Origin: Pagrus major
Lineage: Eukaryota; Chordata; Actinopteri; Spariformes; Sparidae
DNA length: 64,000 nucleotides
Reading direction: 5' to 3'
Assembly: GCF_040436345.1 (NCBI RefSeq)
Contig: NC_133232.1
Coordinates: 17,131,720 to 17,195,719, forward strand
In this document: in pieces, positions 45,810 to 57,369 of the stretch
Layout: each line of letters begins with the position of its first letter
How positions within the stretch are numbered: the first letter of the stretch is position 1
Program-made: the position numbers and the translations under genes
The notes under the pieces: model-generated
The model's input: the letters and a program-made list of their open reading frames with translations, nothing else
What the model was told of the DNA's origin: nothing
Database searches by the model: none

Positions 45810-46395
45810 TACGATATAAAACTAGAATGGCACTCAGTAGAGCACATACCTTCACCAAGGCCAAACTGTCCCCTTTAATTCAATTTCAAACTCGATAATA
45901 CTGTATCACTGTATGATTTGTTTTCAGTCAAGAGCCTTGCATTATTCCCTGAGAAATTAAAGAAAATGTCAAAAAACATCATATCTCACAATGTTAAAGC
46001 AACATTATGTAACTTTTTTTACAACATGTTGCTGGTACATTATCTTGTAATAGGGTGAATGGTGTCTCTGTCTCAGCCACTCCGCCCCCCTATCACTTGT
46101 TTCTGCACTATGTAACTTCAGTGAGAGGGTAGGATCACAGTGTTACATACATGTTCACTTCAACACATAACATTGTTATGTTAGAAACTGTGGGGGGCGC
46201 CAAATCACACAAAATGCTAATTTCTACATAATGTTGCTTTCAAGAAAGTGAGAGAGAAATTCCTGGATCTGTCCCTTTATCAGCAAAAGTTATTGTGGTC
46301 TATTCTGGGCCGAGATCCATCCTACATCCAAGTTTCATGGAAATCTGTTCAGTAGTTTTTGTGTAATTCTGCAGACAAACCAACCAAATGACAAA
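45810..46395. repeat. Dispersed repeat copy A, containing a nested MITE
   Basis: Begins ATAAAACTAGAATGGCACTC and ends near TTCAGTAGTTTTTGTGTAAT. It shares ordered blocks with 49325-50065 (AAAACTAGAGTGGCGCCCAG; GCATTATTCCC-GAGAAATTAA; TCTATTCTGGGCCGAGA; CATCCAAGTTTC). It is interrupted by the MITE at 45996-46240. Class unknown. Confidence 0.7.
45996..46240. mobile_element. 245-base MITE nested in repeat copy A
   Basis: Ends AAAGCAACATTATGTA and TACATAATGTTGCTTT are perfect reverse complements over 16 bases. The interior contains 'agccactccgcccccctatc' and no open frame. Copy B at 49325-50065 lacks this insert, with AAATGTGGAAGAAAGTGAG at the equivalent place. Confidence 0.8.
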
Positions 46396-46918
46396 CGTCT
46401 CCTTGAGACAACATTAATACAGGTATGGAGATGAGATTTAAAGAAAAGATTAATGAAGAGATAAATTAATAAATAAAAGGAGGATTTTTTGTGCGGTGGC
46501 CAGTCCAAATTTTGTTTTTTGGGGTTTGCGCCTTCTTCCCTCTAAAACCTCGGCTACGGCCCTGCACGGTGCCCCACACCATATACCAACAGAAACCCTA
46601 TAACTGAACAAGGACTCCTCACACAGCTCAGTGAGTGAGCACACTCACACAGGCTGCTGTCTGAATCGACGCAGAGAGAGACGGCATATAGTCTCATCGG
46701 CCCGTGACTCATGAGAACATATAGCACATGAGAGACGATGGTGACTGACTGAGCCCTCGGAGCAGAAAGGTCAGATCACTGACTGAAACATGTGGCTTCC
46801 TGATTATCCTGATAACAAGTCATCTCTGACAGACACTGAAATCCTTCTCCAGCTGTTGCAAAGTCACAGATTCACATCCAGAAGCACATTTCTGTATATT
46901 CCTGTCAGACCCCTGCAG

Positions 46919-46927
46919 TATAAATAG
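46919..46927 (+). promoter_or_regulatory. aff2: Candidate aff2 TATA box TATAAATAG
   Basis: A consensus TATAAATAG lies 417 bases upstream of the aff2 ATG. A start about 30 bases on would give a 5' UTR of about 385 bases containing the GT/CT and triplet tracts. No experimental start is available; a TATA motif in AT-containing DNA can be accidental. Confidence 0.4.
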
Positions 46928-46987
46928 CTCCACTTGTTATGAAGGAAAATGTTTGCAGTGACTATCTCAGTGTGACTTGTCCTCCAC

Positions 46988-47028
46988 AGTGTGTGTGTGT
47001 GTGTGTTTGTATATGTATATGTAAGTGT

Positions 47029-47064
<36 letters not shown>

Positions 47065-47084
47065 CTCCCTCTCCCTCCCTCCAC
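46988..47084 (+). repeat. GT then CT microsatellite in the aff2 leader
   Basis: A GT run (about 46989-47007) is followed by a CT run (about 47031-47067) and CCCTCC repeats. It is a polypyrimidine, GAGA-type tract that lies in either the promoter or the 5' UTR of aff2. Confidence 0.85.
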
Positions 47085-47229
47085 CTCTGCCTGCCTGTCA
47101 GCCTGCCTCCACCACGTAGCAGCTTCCTGGCAGCGGCAGCCGCTTGTGTCTACTCTCCCTCCTCTCTGACACACACTCACACTACTCAGTAGCCCATGTA
47201 GAACCACGTAGCACCAGCTTTGGATTTTA

Positions 47230-47335
47230 ACCACCACCAACACCACCACCACCACCAACGGCACCAGCAGCACCAGCAGCGGCGGCAGCGGCAGCAGGAG
47301 CAGCGGCGGCGGCAGCAGCAGCAGCCGGAGCGGCT
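47230..47335 (+). repeat. aff2: Trinucleotide-repeat 5' UTR of aff2
   Basis: An ACC/CAC block (47230-47260) passes into mixed CAG/CGG/GGC triplets (about 47261-47334) ending GCGGCT immediately before the aff2 ATG. It stays in a three-base rhythm for about 100 bases with few breaks. Human AFF2 carries the unstable CCG repeat of fragile site FRAXE in its 5' UTR; this is the positional equivalent but is interrupted and mostly CAG/CGG. Confidence 0.75.
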
Positions 47336-47388
47336 ATGGATCTCTTTGAATTCGACTTTTTCAGAGACTGGGAGCTTGAACAACCATG
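47336..47388 (+). CDS. aff2: AFF2 (FMR2) first coding exon, partial gene
   Basis: Encodes MDLFEFDFFRDWELEQP plus two bases (TG) of the next codon, ending at donor TG|GTAAGT. Human AFF2 begins MDLFDFFRDWDLEQQC with the same phase-2 break inside the Cys codon. AFF3 (MDSFDLALLQEWDLE) and AFF1 differ, so the paralogue call is firm. AFF2 is a nuclear subunit of super-elongation-type transcription complexes and binds RNA G-quadruplexes. The remaining exons, starting with the YEQDRSALKKRE-like exon 2, were not found before 64000, consistent with the very large first intron of this gene. Confidence 0.9.
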
Positions 47389-48188
47389 GTAAGTCCTGCA
47401 CACGCTGCTTTATCATCCTCTAATGTGCGTCTTTAATGTGGACTTGCTTTAAAGGGGGGATGAGCGGACATGGCATCCCAGCTTTTTTAAAAAAAAAAAT
47501 TTTTATCATTGAGATGTAGAGGCAGTCAAAGTGAGTCCGGGAGAGATCGTGCAAACCGTCTTTCTTTGTCACCGCTGATGCTTGAGACGTAGCCTGCACA
47601 CGCACACACACACGCACACATGCACATACACACGCGCAAAGACACACACGCACGCATGCACGCAGCGCACAGCCGGCTCTTACTGTCTCATTGTGATATT
47701 AAGGAATGTTTGATTCGACGGTGAGGGCGCACCGGGTCGTGTGACGGAGCGGTGACACGGTGATGTAGGGGGACAGAGCAGACAGCGTCGGGGGGGGGGG
47801 CAGCGCAGACAGAAGTTTGACAGCGCCTCAGAGGCTCATCTGATCCTCTCGGTAAACAAGAGTTGAGGTGAGCTGCACAGATGCTGCCGGTCGGGCTGGT
47901 TCACGGGGACGCACGGTGGAGGAGAGAAGTTGTGTGTGTGTGTGCTGAGCATGAGGCGCTTGAACTTGACGTGCCTCCTGTTGTACGATGATGCTGAGTA
48001 ACTTCATTTAATGAGTCATGGGCACTGTGCTGTAGTGGCCCCTGCTCAGGCTGACATGCTGCTGTCTGCAGGCTGGTACAGTGAGTGGTGTCTTCTGGAG
48101 TTGGTCAGATGATTGGTGGGTACATCGATTTGTTGACTGGCAAAATTGATCAGTCAGTGTTTAGGTAATCTGCCGATTGTCATATTTT

Positions 48189-48782
48189 TAAAGGGGCACT
48201 GTGTAGTTTTTGAGAGGAAATTCAAAATCGGAATTTTAATATTTACAGTATTAATGAGGTGATAATACAAACTTATTTATTTTTTCATTATCTGAATAAA
48301 CAAGCTGTTCTCAGAGGAAAATGAGGTCCCCAGAACACTGTTTGAAGCTTGAAAGGTGGCAGGGTCCGCCACATGTAAACAAAGTAAAACAGAATGAAAC
48401 TGTGTTGGCCTTTAAAGGAGCACTGTGCAGTTTTAGGGAAGACATTTTAATCAGAAGAGAAAGATCTTACTTTACAGATTTTTTTGCCTAAACAAACTAA
48501 AAACACAAACTATCTTTGTTTTCATGACTGAATAAACAAACTGACTTGTTTATATGTGGTGGACCCTGCCACCTTTCTAGCTTCAAACAGTGTTCTGGGG
48601 ACATTATTTTCCTCTGAAAACAGCTTGTTTAATCAGTTATGGAAAAATGGAAATTATTGGTTTGTATTATTGCCTTGTATTATAGAGTTTGTTTATTTCG
48701 TTTGTTTAGGCATAAAAAAAATAAGTCAATGCAGATCTTTCTCTTCAAATTACAGTTTTTTTTCACATAGTGCACCTTTAAG
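48189..48782. repeat. Long imperfect palindrome made from two inverted MITE copies
   Basis: 48413-48782 is a complete element (TTTAAAGGAGCACTGTGCAG ... CATAGTGCACCTTTAA). 48189-48412 is the same family in the opposite orientation, starting TAAAGGGGCACTGTGTAG. 'aaggtggcagggtccgccac' on the left pairs with 'gtggaccctgccacctt' on the right, and 'ccccagaacactgtttgaag' with 'cttcaaacagtgttctgggg'. The unit can form a hairpin with arms of 200 bases or more. Confidence 0.75.
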
Positions 48783-49324
48783 TTAACAGTTGTAGATCAC
48801 AGTAAACTGATATCTTTGGGCTCTAGACTGTTAGACAAAACAGGACATTTGAAGTTGTCACCTCGGTCTCTTAGAACTTGTGACGGGCAGTTTCCACGAG
48901 AGCCCGGCCGATATAGTGGTTGGCTGATATTGCTATTGATTCCCAGTGACATTTACTGTTTTAGTGCAGTGATGTCATCTTGGACAACAAATGTTATTGT
49001 TAAAGTATCCCCTATTTGAGGTTCCAAAAAAATTTTTTATATCGGCCGACAAATATCAGTATCAGAATCTTTTTCTGATATCAGCCTCCAAAATTGAGTA
49101 TCACTTGGGCTCTCATATCCACTTTTTTGACATTTTATTGACTAAATTATTCATCATAAAATAAAAAAAAATCAGCAGATAATAGCTTGTTACAGATATA
49201 TCTCTATCATGCATATGTTGGCCGATAAGTAACAAGGTTTCAGATCATTTCACCATTATATATTTTGTCCACCAGAGAGCTCTGACAAGGTGATTGTTAC
49301 TGTGTCAAACGTCCCACCAGTATG

Positions 49325-50065
49325 TATCATGGTCACGATAAAAACTAGAGTGGCGCCCAGTAGAACGCGTGCACGATGAGTTATGCACGATACGGATTTT
49401 TTTCAGCTGACCGATAACCGATAATTACCTGCTTCTCATGGCCGATACGATAAGATAAATAATACTGATTCACATTTTTGTGTTGTAAAAAGATGCTTCT
49501 AAGCTGTAGTTTATGCACACCTGAGGGTAAGAAAAGGCTAAGTTGTAGTGAGCAAAGATGGTGGACTTGATATTCCATATTCTGCCTCTTTTCCTTCTCT
49601 GTGTTTACTGGCAGATCGCAAACCAACTTTCACCTTGCAAACAGCCACCTGCTGTATCAGAGTTTGTATATGCTTCATATTATTGGCTAGAATTTCCCCA
49701 CAAATAAAGTATTATCAAATTTTAGCCGATAATTTATTGGTCTGATATATGCCTTGCATCCCTACGTTTAATTCAGTCAAGCCTAATCCAATATCAAACT
49801 CAATATCCCTGTATCGTTCTAAATTTTAAACCTCCCATAACTACTTAACCATAATTTAAACTCACCAGATCGAGGATCAAAATCCATGCATTATTCCCGG
49901 AGAAATTAACGAAAATGTGGAAGAAAGTGAGAAAAAAAATCCCTGGATCCGCACTAAAAGTTAACTGGGTCTATTCTGGGCCGAGACCCATCCTCCATCC
50001 AAGTTTCGTGGATGTCCGTTCAGTAGTTTTTGTGTAATCCTGCATACAAACCAACAAACAATTGG
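49325..50065. repeat. Dispersed repeat copy B, interrupted by a TATCGG-type element
   Basis: Starts 'cgataaaaactagagtggcg' and ends 'ttcagtagtttttgtgtaat', collinear with copy A (45810-46395). A segment at about 49383-49765 has no match in copy A. It begins ATGCACGATACGGA, ends GATATATGCCTTGCATCCCT and contains GGCCGATACGATA and TTAGCCGATAA, so it is a separate insertion. Confidence 0.6.
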
Positions 50066-51834
50066 CCACGGGTGAAAAGATAACCTGAAATATCTCTGGG
50101 GTCCATATCAAGATTGTTTGTTTACGTAGAAAACAATTACACTTGTCCTTTATATCGGTATCAAACATTTTTTCAGTATCAGCATAAAAAAAATCAGTAT
50201 GAGTCGGGCTTTGTTCTGTAACTAAAATAATTGTTAGTTGCAGCTATGATCCATACGGCACAATCTTACATTTTCCTACATTACAATGTGTGAGAGTGAA
50301 GTCGCTTCACATGCAGCAGAGGAACAAAGACTCGTGTGGAGAGAGATGCTGTTTAAGGCTTTTAACACCAGGAGGCCAAAAGACGACCGAGAGGCTGTCA
50401 GCTGACAGAAGTCAGATATAATTTTGTTTCTTCACATGATCTGGACTTTATTACAACATTTGTACAGAAATTAGACGTATTGAAGGTGAAAAAGCAGAGC
50501 AGCTGGTCAGCAGCACCCTTGGTTGTTACTGTCTAGCTCCCACTGTTATATACTGCTTCAATCAAATCCCTTTACAATTCAGCCTCTCATTCAGCCATTT
50601 ACTGCCAACGCTGAAATCAGTGGACGACTCATTCTACCTGCTCAGCCACAGCCACTTTACTGTGTGTGTGAGAGGTGATGGGGAGTCCATGTATGCTCAG
50701 GTATAAATTCCCTCTGGAGGAATAGAAATGAGAAAAGGGCAAGGCATGACTAAAACCATTCAAACACGGAGCATGAATGTGATATAAAGTGATGAAAAGT
50801 CCTCAGGAAACTGCTCTGTATTCACTGAATAAAAAAATCCACGTGTCATGTTATGAAAAACATTATCAGACCTGTTTCCTTACAGGGTTTACATGCTGTA
50901 TAAATACTGTATTGAATATGTTTTGGGGCTGTAAGCTGACTAAATAATGACGAGGATTGTAGGAGCAGCCTTTCTACTTCAGCTATGTATTATATTGGGA
51001 GCACAATAACTTGGCAACCGTGTTGCTGTTTTGAATGCGTATATTCCAGCGGGGAGAATCTGACACACACTGCTGTCCCTCAGCAGCCACCATGGAAGGG
51101 CCCTGGAGCAAGGTACTTAACCCCCCGCTGCTGGAGCTGAGCTGCACGGGGCTCAACAGCAAGCTCAGGGTGTCTACACATGTAACCCTCCCCCTGCCAG
51201 CACTCCATCACACCGCTGCTGTCAGTTGGTCCAAAACATAAAAAAAAAAAAAAGAAGCTTTATTACATAAAAGAAAACACAGAAAAGAAACAGCTGATTT
51301 AAAAAGAGAAAACAATAAGCAGAGCTGCTGTTGGCTTGATCAGCTGAAAGGTGAAACCTGAAGACACGAAGACCCTCCTTGACCTATGATTACAAGGGTC
51401 TGGCATAGTAAAACAAGGTCTATCTCCTTTAGCTGTCCTGAGCTCGTAGGGACACCAGAGAAATAGAGCACTGCCAAGTTCAACCAGCTGCACCACTTGA
51501 GACCGTCCTCTTCAGAAAAATGGTAGCATTGGATGTTTGCTCAAAAGCCTAAAACAACCTGTGCTTATGTAGGATGCTGAATGATGTTTTTCCACACTGT
51601 TCATAGCGTGGAAACCATCTCTTTTATATCTCTGGCTGTCCTGGATCATTGGATCTCAGGCTAGGTTCAGGACTTCAGGAGTCACAAGATAAATCCAACA
51701 CATCCTCATAACTAAACTACTGAACAGATGAATTGTCAGTGTAAGTGTAAATACTTGGTTAGGTTAAGTCAAGAAAACTGTATGGTAAGGTTTCATGAAA
51801 ACATTGTGGTTTTGGTTAAAATCACTACAGTCTG

Positions 51835-52065
51835 TAACTATTGTTACCTATGTTACCTAAATAATTTACATTACGTTATTTAACTCCCTATACCAACTTT
51901 TTTTTCTTTATAGTTCTCCTCCTCACTTCCTCCTTTGCAGCTGTAATCATTACTACAGCCTCTAGAGGTCGCTGCCTAACAACAAACGTAAATATGGGTC
52001 AGAATGAGCTGCTTTCATTTGAGATATAAGGTTGTTTCTCTGATGAGGACGGGCTGAACACTTGT
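51835..52065. repeat. Interspersed repeat, copy 2 (pairs with 16904-17345)
   Basis: Collinear with copy 1 through GTTACCTA runs, CTCCTTTGCAGCTGTAAT, 'acagcctctagaggtcgctg' and 'gtaaatatgggtcagaatga'. Just upstream (51749-51830) is a TACTTGGTTAGGTTAAG segment related to the tandem repeat near 58540. Confidence 0.6.
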
Positions 52066-53289
52066 AACATTTCTGGAAGGAGATGACAAACACTGTAGTC
52101 CAAAGAGGCACCAGATCATGAAATGCTTACATTAGAAGTAAGAAGTTGCCAATTTTCTGCCCAATAAAATGACTTTTATTGTTTTATCATGGATGATATG
52201 GTTCATGAAACTAAGGGCTTTCCGTTTGCTTCATGTCTAGAGATTTTTGGATCGTCAGATTGTCTGCCACCTGCACCCCCGACACCTTTCTGACGCAGTT
52301 TTTTAAAACTTTCAGCAACCGACAATCACACCCACTTCACACAGAAAATCAGCCAGGTATGCAGAAGTGTGAAAGACAAGTTTGAGCTTCTTTGTCAAGC
52401 TCTCTTTTTACGTTCTCCACTCAACCACCTCCGTCACATTTCATGCAGTATGTGCAAACAAGTGCTACACCACAAAAGCTTTGGAGTGGAGTCTGTCTGA
52501 GACTTATCTTTACTTGTATGATCCATTGTGTTGAGACCACAAAGACTTGTGAAAGAAAGATTGTGGAAGAGTCTTTGAGCGCGGCCCTCCGGAGAGGGTA
52601 CAAACACTTTCTCCTTTAAATATGGTCGACTTGAATAAACAGATTCATTTCAAGCATACTGAATCCTAAAACCAGCCAAATAGGAATAATACAATAAATT
52701 CAGCCGTTCCTCCACGGTCAAGGCCAAAGGAAACACGATGAAATGTATTTGGTCGGGAATGGAGCCAGTTCAGCACAAGATGTTGCTGCTCCAAACCGTC
52801 TGCTCTCATCCAGCGTCTTTTAGCAACAGCTCTTTGATGTAGCTGACACCTCAAAATGGACTCAACTGTCCAAGATTATAAAGAGGAGAGCACTTCTGCT
52901 GTAGGAAGAACACCAGAATTAGAGAGAGAGAGTTATTTTCAATTGGACTTATTTTTCTTAGATTTTACAGGCACAAAAGCTGACACACACCTTCAATAGA
53001 AGCCATGAAAATCAGTCAGATTGGAGTTAAAAGTCTGTCACTCGCCATTGATGTGCGGCTCCGGTTTGACAGTGGATTTTCCCTTTAAGGGAGAGCGAAA
53101 ACAATCTTGAAGCTCCCCACGCCTTTGTTAAATCTGAACGAATCCAACACTGTAGGTCTCCTCCTCCTCCTCCTCCTGAAGAAATACCCTTTCATCTCCT
53201 CTCCTCTTTGTTGCTCTTTCTCCCTCCTCCTCCTCCTCCTCCTCCTCCCATCTCGCTCCTTGTTTCATTCTCTTGCTCGGAGATCTGAA

Positions 53290-53530
53290 GGCTTTGTATA
53301 ATTGTAATAGGGCTTGCATTGAATGTTGCGCACTCCTCGCTGTAATTGCCCATCATGTAGCCGGCTAATCATGGCAGTGGAATCTGGGGGAGATCGCTTT
53401 GAATGTTAATTGACACTGATGGTGATTGGTTGAACCATTTAGGTAGTTAATTAGGGAATTGATTACACATATCGTCAGCGTGGAATTGTAAGATTCCAGC
53501 TGCGCGTTTCGGAGCTTAAAAGTTCACATC
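53290..53530. promoter_or_regulatory. Candidate conserved non-coding island in aff2 intron 1
   Basis: A repeat-free, compositionally balanced stretch between a CTCCTCCTCC tract and AT-rich DNA, with dense homeodomain-type cores (GGCTAATCATGG, GTTAATTGACA, TTAATTAGGGAATTGATTA). It has no open frame. It is the kind of sequence often conserved in introns of developmental genes, but no alignment is available. Confidence 0.3.
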
Positions 53531-54728
53531 TGCGGGAAGACTATTATTATTATTAGTTTATTTTTAATTTGTTTGGTTTCTTTTGTATGCTGCTTTAAAA
53601 TGTACAAATTGGATTAAAAGTGTTGCCGTCGCAGTCAAAAGATCTGCAGGAAAAAGTGGTGACAGAGTCAATTTATAGTCAGTGCATTCAGTGTTCAGTC
53701 TCACGGTCCAATATTCAATCTGCCCGTCAATCCTCGCAAGCTCTCAATCAGCGCCGTCACACATGTGAGCTCTGTTCGCACAAAATCATTCATCACACAG
53801 AAACGTCCATCCTCGCCAAACCAGCTCCGCTCGATGACACTTCACACCAACATCATCAACAGCTCACAGGCTGTGAAAGGAAGCTGTGTCTCATCCCAAG
53901 CTGGAACAAACAAATGCTCCAAAACCAACAGCAGATAGCACTGAAGGAAGCTTTCTATCTGGAAGAAATCCTTTTCATCCCTCACTGCTGGGACAATTAT
54001 CCCTCAGGGCTGTGCAATGGAAGCTCTGTCAGCAGGTGTGAACCACGGTGAAGAAGCTGGGAAAACCAGTCCGATCAACTGGAGGCCATTTGGGAGGAAG
54101 CAGGAGCTGTCCGTGGTCATGCAGCCTCAAAACAAAATATGCATACATTTTTTTATTTTACTTTTAGCTGTATTGTTGTGCTTTTAGTCCTAATTCTACC
54201 TTAACTAATTATAAAGAGAAACATATCAAAAACTACCATTAAATGAATATGTTCACAACTAAAATGTTGCTAGATAAAAAGAGGTGATAAACTCAACGGG
54301 TTGGAAAAAACTTGGAAAAACACTAACATTTTATGAAGGCACGGGCAGAATGAAAAAGGCTGAATAAACAAAACAGAAAAAAGTGATCCTGGGTGTCAAC
54401 CCATGAGTAATTCAAGATGTAATATGTAGGAATTCTGAATTCAAATGTGTAAAAGCGACAAGACATTTGTTATGTATTTGGTTACTCGTGTACTGACATC
54501 GTCCTAAATGTTTCCAGCAATGTTCAAACCAGAGAAATTCACAAGTTTGCTCAAGGTGTGTTTGCTTTTGTTGCCATCGCTACTTCCAGGATAGGGAAGC
54601 CAGCGAACAAGACTGAACAAAACTTTAAAACATTAACCTTGTTCGTGAACATTTTTGCCTGAGTCACATCAGATAGAGTTTCATCAGCAGTGGTGGTTGT
54701 TTAATTGGGTATTCAAGTTTGACTACAG

Positions 54729-54752
54729 GATAGATAGATAGATAGATAGATA
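54729..54752. repeat. GATA tetranucleotide microsatellite
   Basis: Six tandem GATA units in aff2 intron 1. Confidence 0.85.
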
Positions 54753-54948
54753 ATTGTGTATTGTAATAGTTTGTGTTACTCACGCAGTGGTTATCTGTCC
54801 CTAAAAGCCAGATTAAGGTGTGTGTGTCTGTGTGTTTAAATTCAGGTCAACTCTCAGTGAACTCAGCACTCACCAGATATCCTTGTTCTCTCTCTTCTTT
54901 TTCCCGTTTCCTCTCTGTAACGTTACGTCCATGAAGTAAAGTACATTC

Positions 54949-55145
54949 AGTGGTGGTTCCTCATATGGGCAATATGGGCAGACGCCCAGGGCGGCCTTTC
55001 TGGAGGGGCGGCATGAGCGCCAGCCAAAAAAAAAAAAAAAAAAGCGAGCGGACATTCGCCCACAGTAATCGGCTCTGTAGCGGCCGCCTCTGGGCTTATC
55101 TAATCTCGGCGGATGCCAACCCGTACCGGCTGCCTTAAATTTGTT
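54949..55145. mobile_element. hAT-like element fragment (CAGTGGTGG end)
   Basis: Begins CAGTGGTGGTTCCTCATATG and GGGCAATATGGGCAGACGCC, a GC-rich terminus resembling fish hAT elements that start CAGTGGCGG. It contains an 18-A run (about 55025-55042) and a GC-rich tail. The matching opposite end was not found, so only one side is present or recognisable. The short frames within it are not genes. Confidence 0.4.
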
Positions 55146-55373
55146 TGCATTCATTTCATCCGGTTTTTGTATTGCTCCTCCTGTTGGTAAACAGCTCTGG
55201 ATCAGAGCAGAATCAGAGGTGACTCTGGGTGTTTACTCCTCCAGAAGGTCTGGCTCTGCATCCGACTCTCTAGCAGGCTCTGAGTGGCTGCAGCGGTCGC
55301 ACCGCCCAGCGGTTTTGTTTTGTTCTGATAGCACCCTAGCCGCAGAAGTTATATATTGTATATTTAAGAATAG

Positions 55374-55700
55374 GGCTGCAAAAAAACAATTATTTCATTA
55401 GTGATTAATCTGTAAACTGCTTTTCTGATTTAAACAATGCGTTGTTGAAAACAAAAGTATATAATTCCAGAATATAGTGACAATATATGTCAACATTGCT
55501 CAGAGCCTTTAAAGCTTTCTTGCTATCTAACAGCTGACAGCTACAGATAAAAACGCAGCTCACGAGTACTGTGAGAATCAACCAAAACGACATTTCAGAA
55601 AGTAAAACAAAAACAGTGAGCTGAAAGATGCTGCAGATGCTGGTGAGTCTCTGTGGGTTCATCACACAGTTGTTTAATTCCTGGTCAGTAAAAAGAAATT
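55374..55700. repeat. Fish repeat starting GGGCTGCAAAAAAACAATTA
   Basis: A diverged member of the GGCTGCAACTAA-type repeat family seen complete and inverted at 16446-16741. The right boundary is uncertain. Confidence 0.4.
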
Positions 55701-57369
55701 GATTGGAGCTGCTTTGAGAGAGTGTTTCCAGATTTAAAAAAAAACAAAAGAAAACTGTCCGGTTTCATGTGAATTTAATGTATCCCAGAAGTATTTATTC
55801 AATTCTGTGCCAAACAGCAATTGTGAGGGATTGTCGGTGATCCACTGCAGACTTGGACTGAATGTTTTTCCTCGCTACAAAGGATGTAATATTATACAGA
55901 TGTGTCTTTCCAGCTGTTTATACATTTTAACAATCAAGTCTAAGTAATAATGAGACTGGATCTCCAAACAAACTTAAAATATTTTTTCAGTTTCTTTTAG
56001 GATTTAGATCCAGTATCACCACAACATGACACGAGGCTGTAAACAGTCGGTTCAAGTATCACATCTGTGACACATTAGGATTATAAAAGGGTAAGCGGTG
56101 ATGTCAATTGTTCTTACAGATGTCTTTCACATGTCAAAATCACTCGGCAGCCTTCGTCGCAAAAGATATCCGTAGAAACACAAGAAGTAAAACAGCTTCA
56201 TCAAAGCAGAGGAGGAGATAATAAAATGCCTCAATTTCTGGAATCTTTAGAAATCATAATTAAGGAGTCGGAGCCTTTGAGGGAATTGTTCAGCAGACAC
56301 TTATATTATCACATCACACACATTCAAAACGCTTTTTATCTTCATGCTTTAAAATCATTTTTGATAATTAGGGTAAAAATCAGTTGTAGAACTCGTTTAA
56401 GACAGAGGTCAACTGTTAAAACTTTATCATTGAGTAAATCCAGAGCCTATGTGTGGATGAGAGAGTTTGCACTTGCTCCACATAAAGAGCTAAGCCATCT
56501 GTTCACTTTCCTATAAGAAAATGAAATATCAACCATCTGGATGGGATATAAAATCCTCAGCAGAACATTTATCTTCATCAGTAAAAGTTTGCCCAACCAA
56601 GATATAAGGAGAGTGCATCCCCTCCCCCTCTACCAAACTTCAGTTCACATGTTAGCGTGCAGATGGCCTGTGTGAGGATGTGATTTTGAAAAAAAGGAAA
56701 CAGTGGGCCATTAACGACAAGAAGAAATGAGTGATTATACATATAATAAGAGTTTACTGCTCTGTATGTTTTCTATAGCTTCATTAATTGCAGGCAGAAA
56801 TAAATGAGTATGAAGGGAACTAAACATAGCAGTTATATCTTCATTTTACTCACTAAGCACTTATAATTCATGGTTTATTCGAAGGTTTTGTCACATTTTT
56901 CCCTGCTGTACCACCACGTTCATAGACGTAATAAAGAAAGAGCTTTTTCCTTAACATTTCTTCAGCAGATGTATGGTAACCTTGCATAATATAAGTGATA
57001 TTAAATACCATACCAATGTATCTTTGATAGAATAAAGCAATAAAAAGGGCAACCTGAAACGAAACCAAACCACCAATAAGAAACTGAGCATTTCAACTTC
57101 AAAAAATCTGAGTTTGCCTTTGATAATTCAAATAATAAAAACTATCCAAGCCCAGAAGACTTTATCTAAAACTGAATGTGAGGCTGATCCACCCAACCTC
57201 AGTCGTCACATCACAGTCATTCCTAAACTAGCGTATGAATATAAGCGAACCATATTAAGGAATAAACGATTCAAACCCATGTCCGAAATGTCCAGAAACA
57301 TGCAGTCAGCCATCTGTCTCATGCAGGGAAGATTTGAATTCTGCGTCTTCTTAAGGGGTGTCGAAGGTC

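Larger units (their letters stand above)
37284..46918. other. fmr1-aff2 intergenic region
   Basis: About 9.6 kb with no supported protein gene. Contents: a MITE at 38042-38323, a minisatellite-bearing element at 40275-40629, an isolated poly(A) signal at 41317-41326, a partial inverted-repeat element at 41940-42208, GA, CA and TTCTC microsatellites between 42659 and 43620, and a repeat at 45810-46395 holding a nested MITE. The 177-codon frame at 43421-43954 spans the TTCTC and CA repeats and is not credible as a gene. Confidence 0.65.

Noticed and set aside
47220..47423. 67-codon His/Gln/Arg-rich frame across the aff2 leader
   Set aside because: It has no ATG start and is a translation of the triplet repeat in a different frame from MDLFEFDFF. 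Repeat-associated non-ATG translation is conceivable but nothing here shows it.
51035..51241. 68-codon frame with MEGPWSKVLNPPLLELSC
   Set aside because: Its DNA ('ggagcaaggtacttaacccc') looks like part of a dispersed fish repeat rather than a gene, and no splice partner is visible.
53620..54051. 143-codon frame in aff2 intron 1
   Set aside because: It starts at GTG rather than ATG, contains no recognisable domain, and shows no splice or promoter context. Its HTCELCSHK stretch is not a proper zinc finger.
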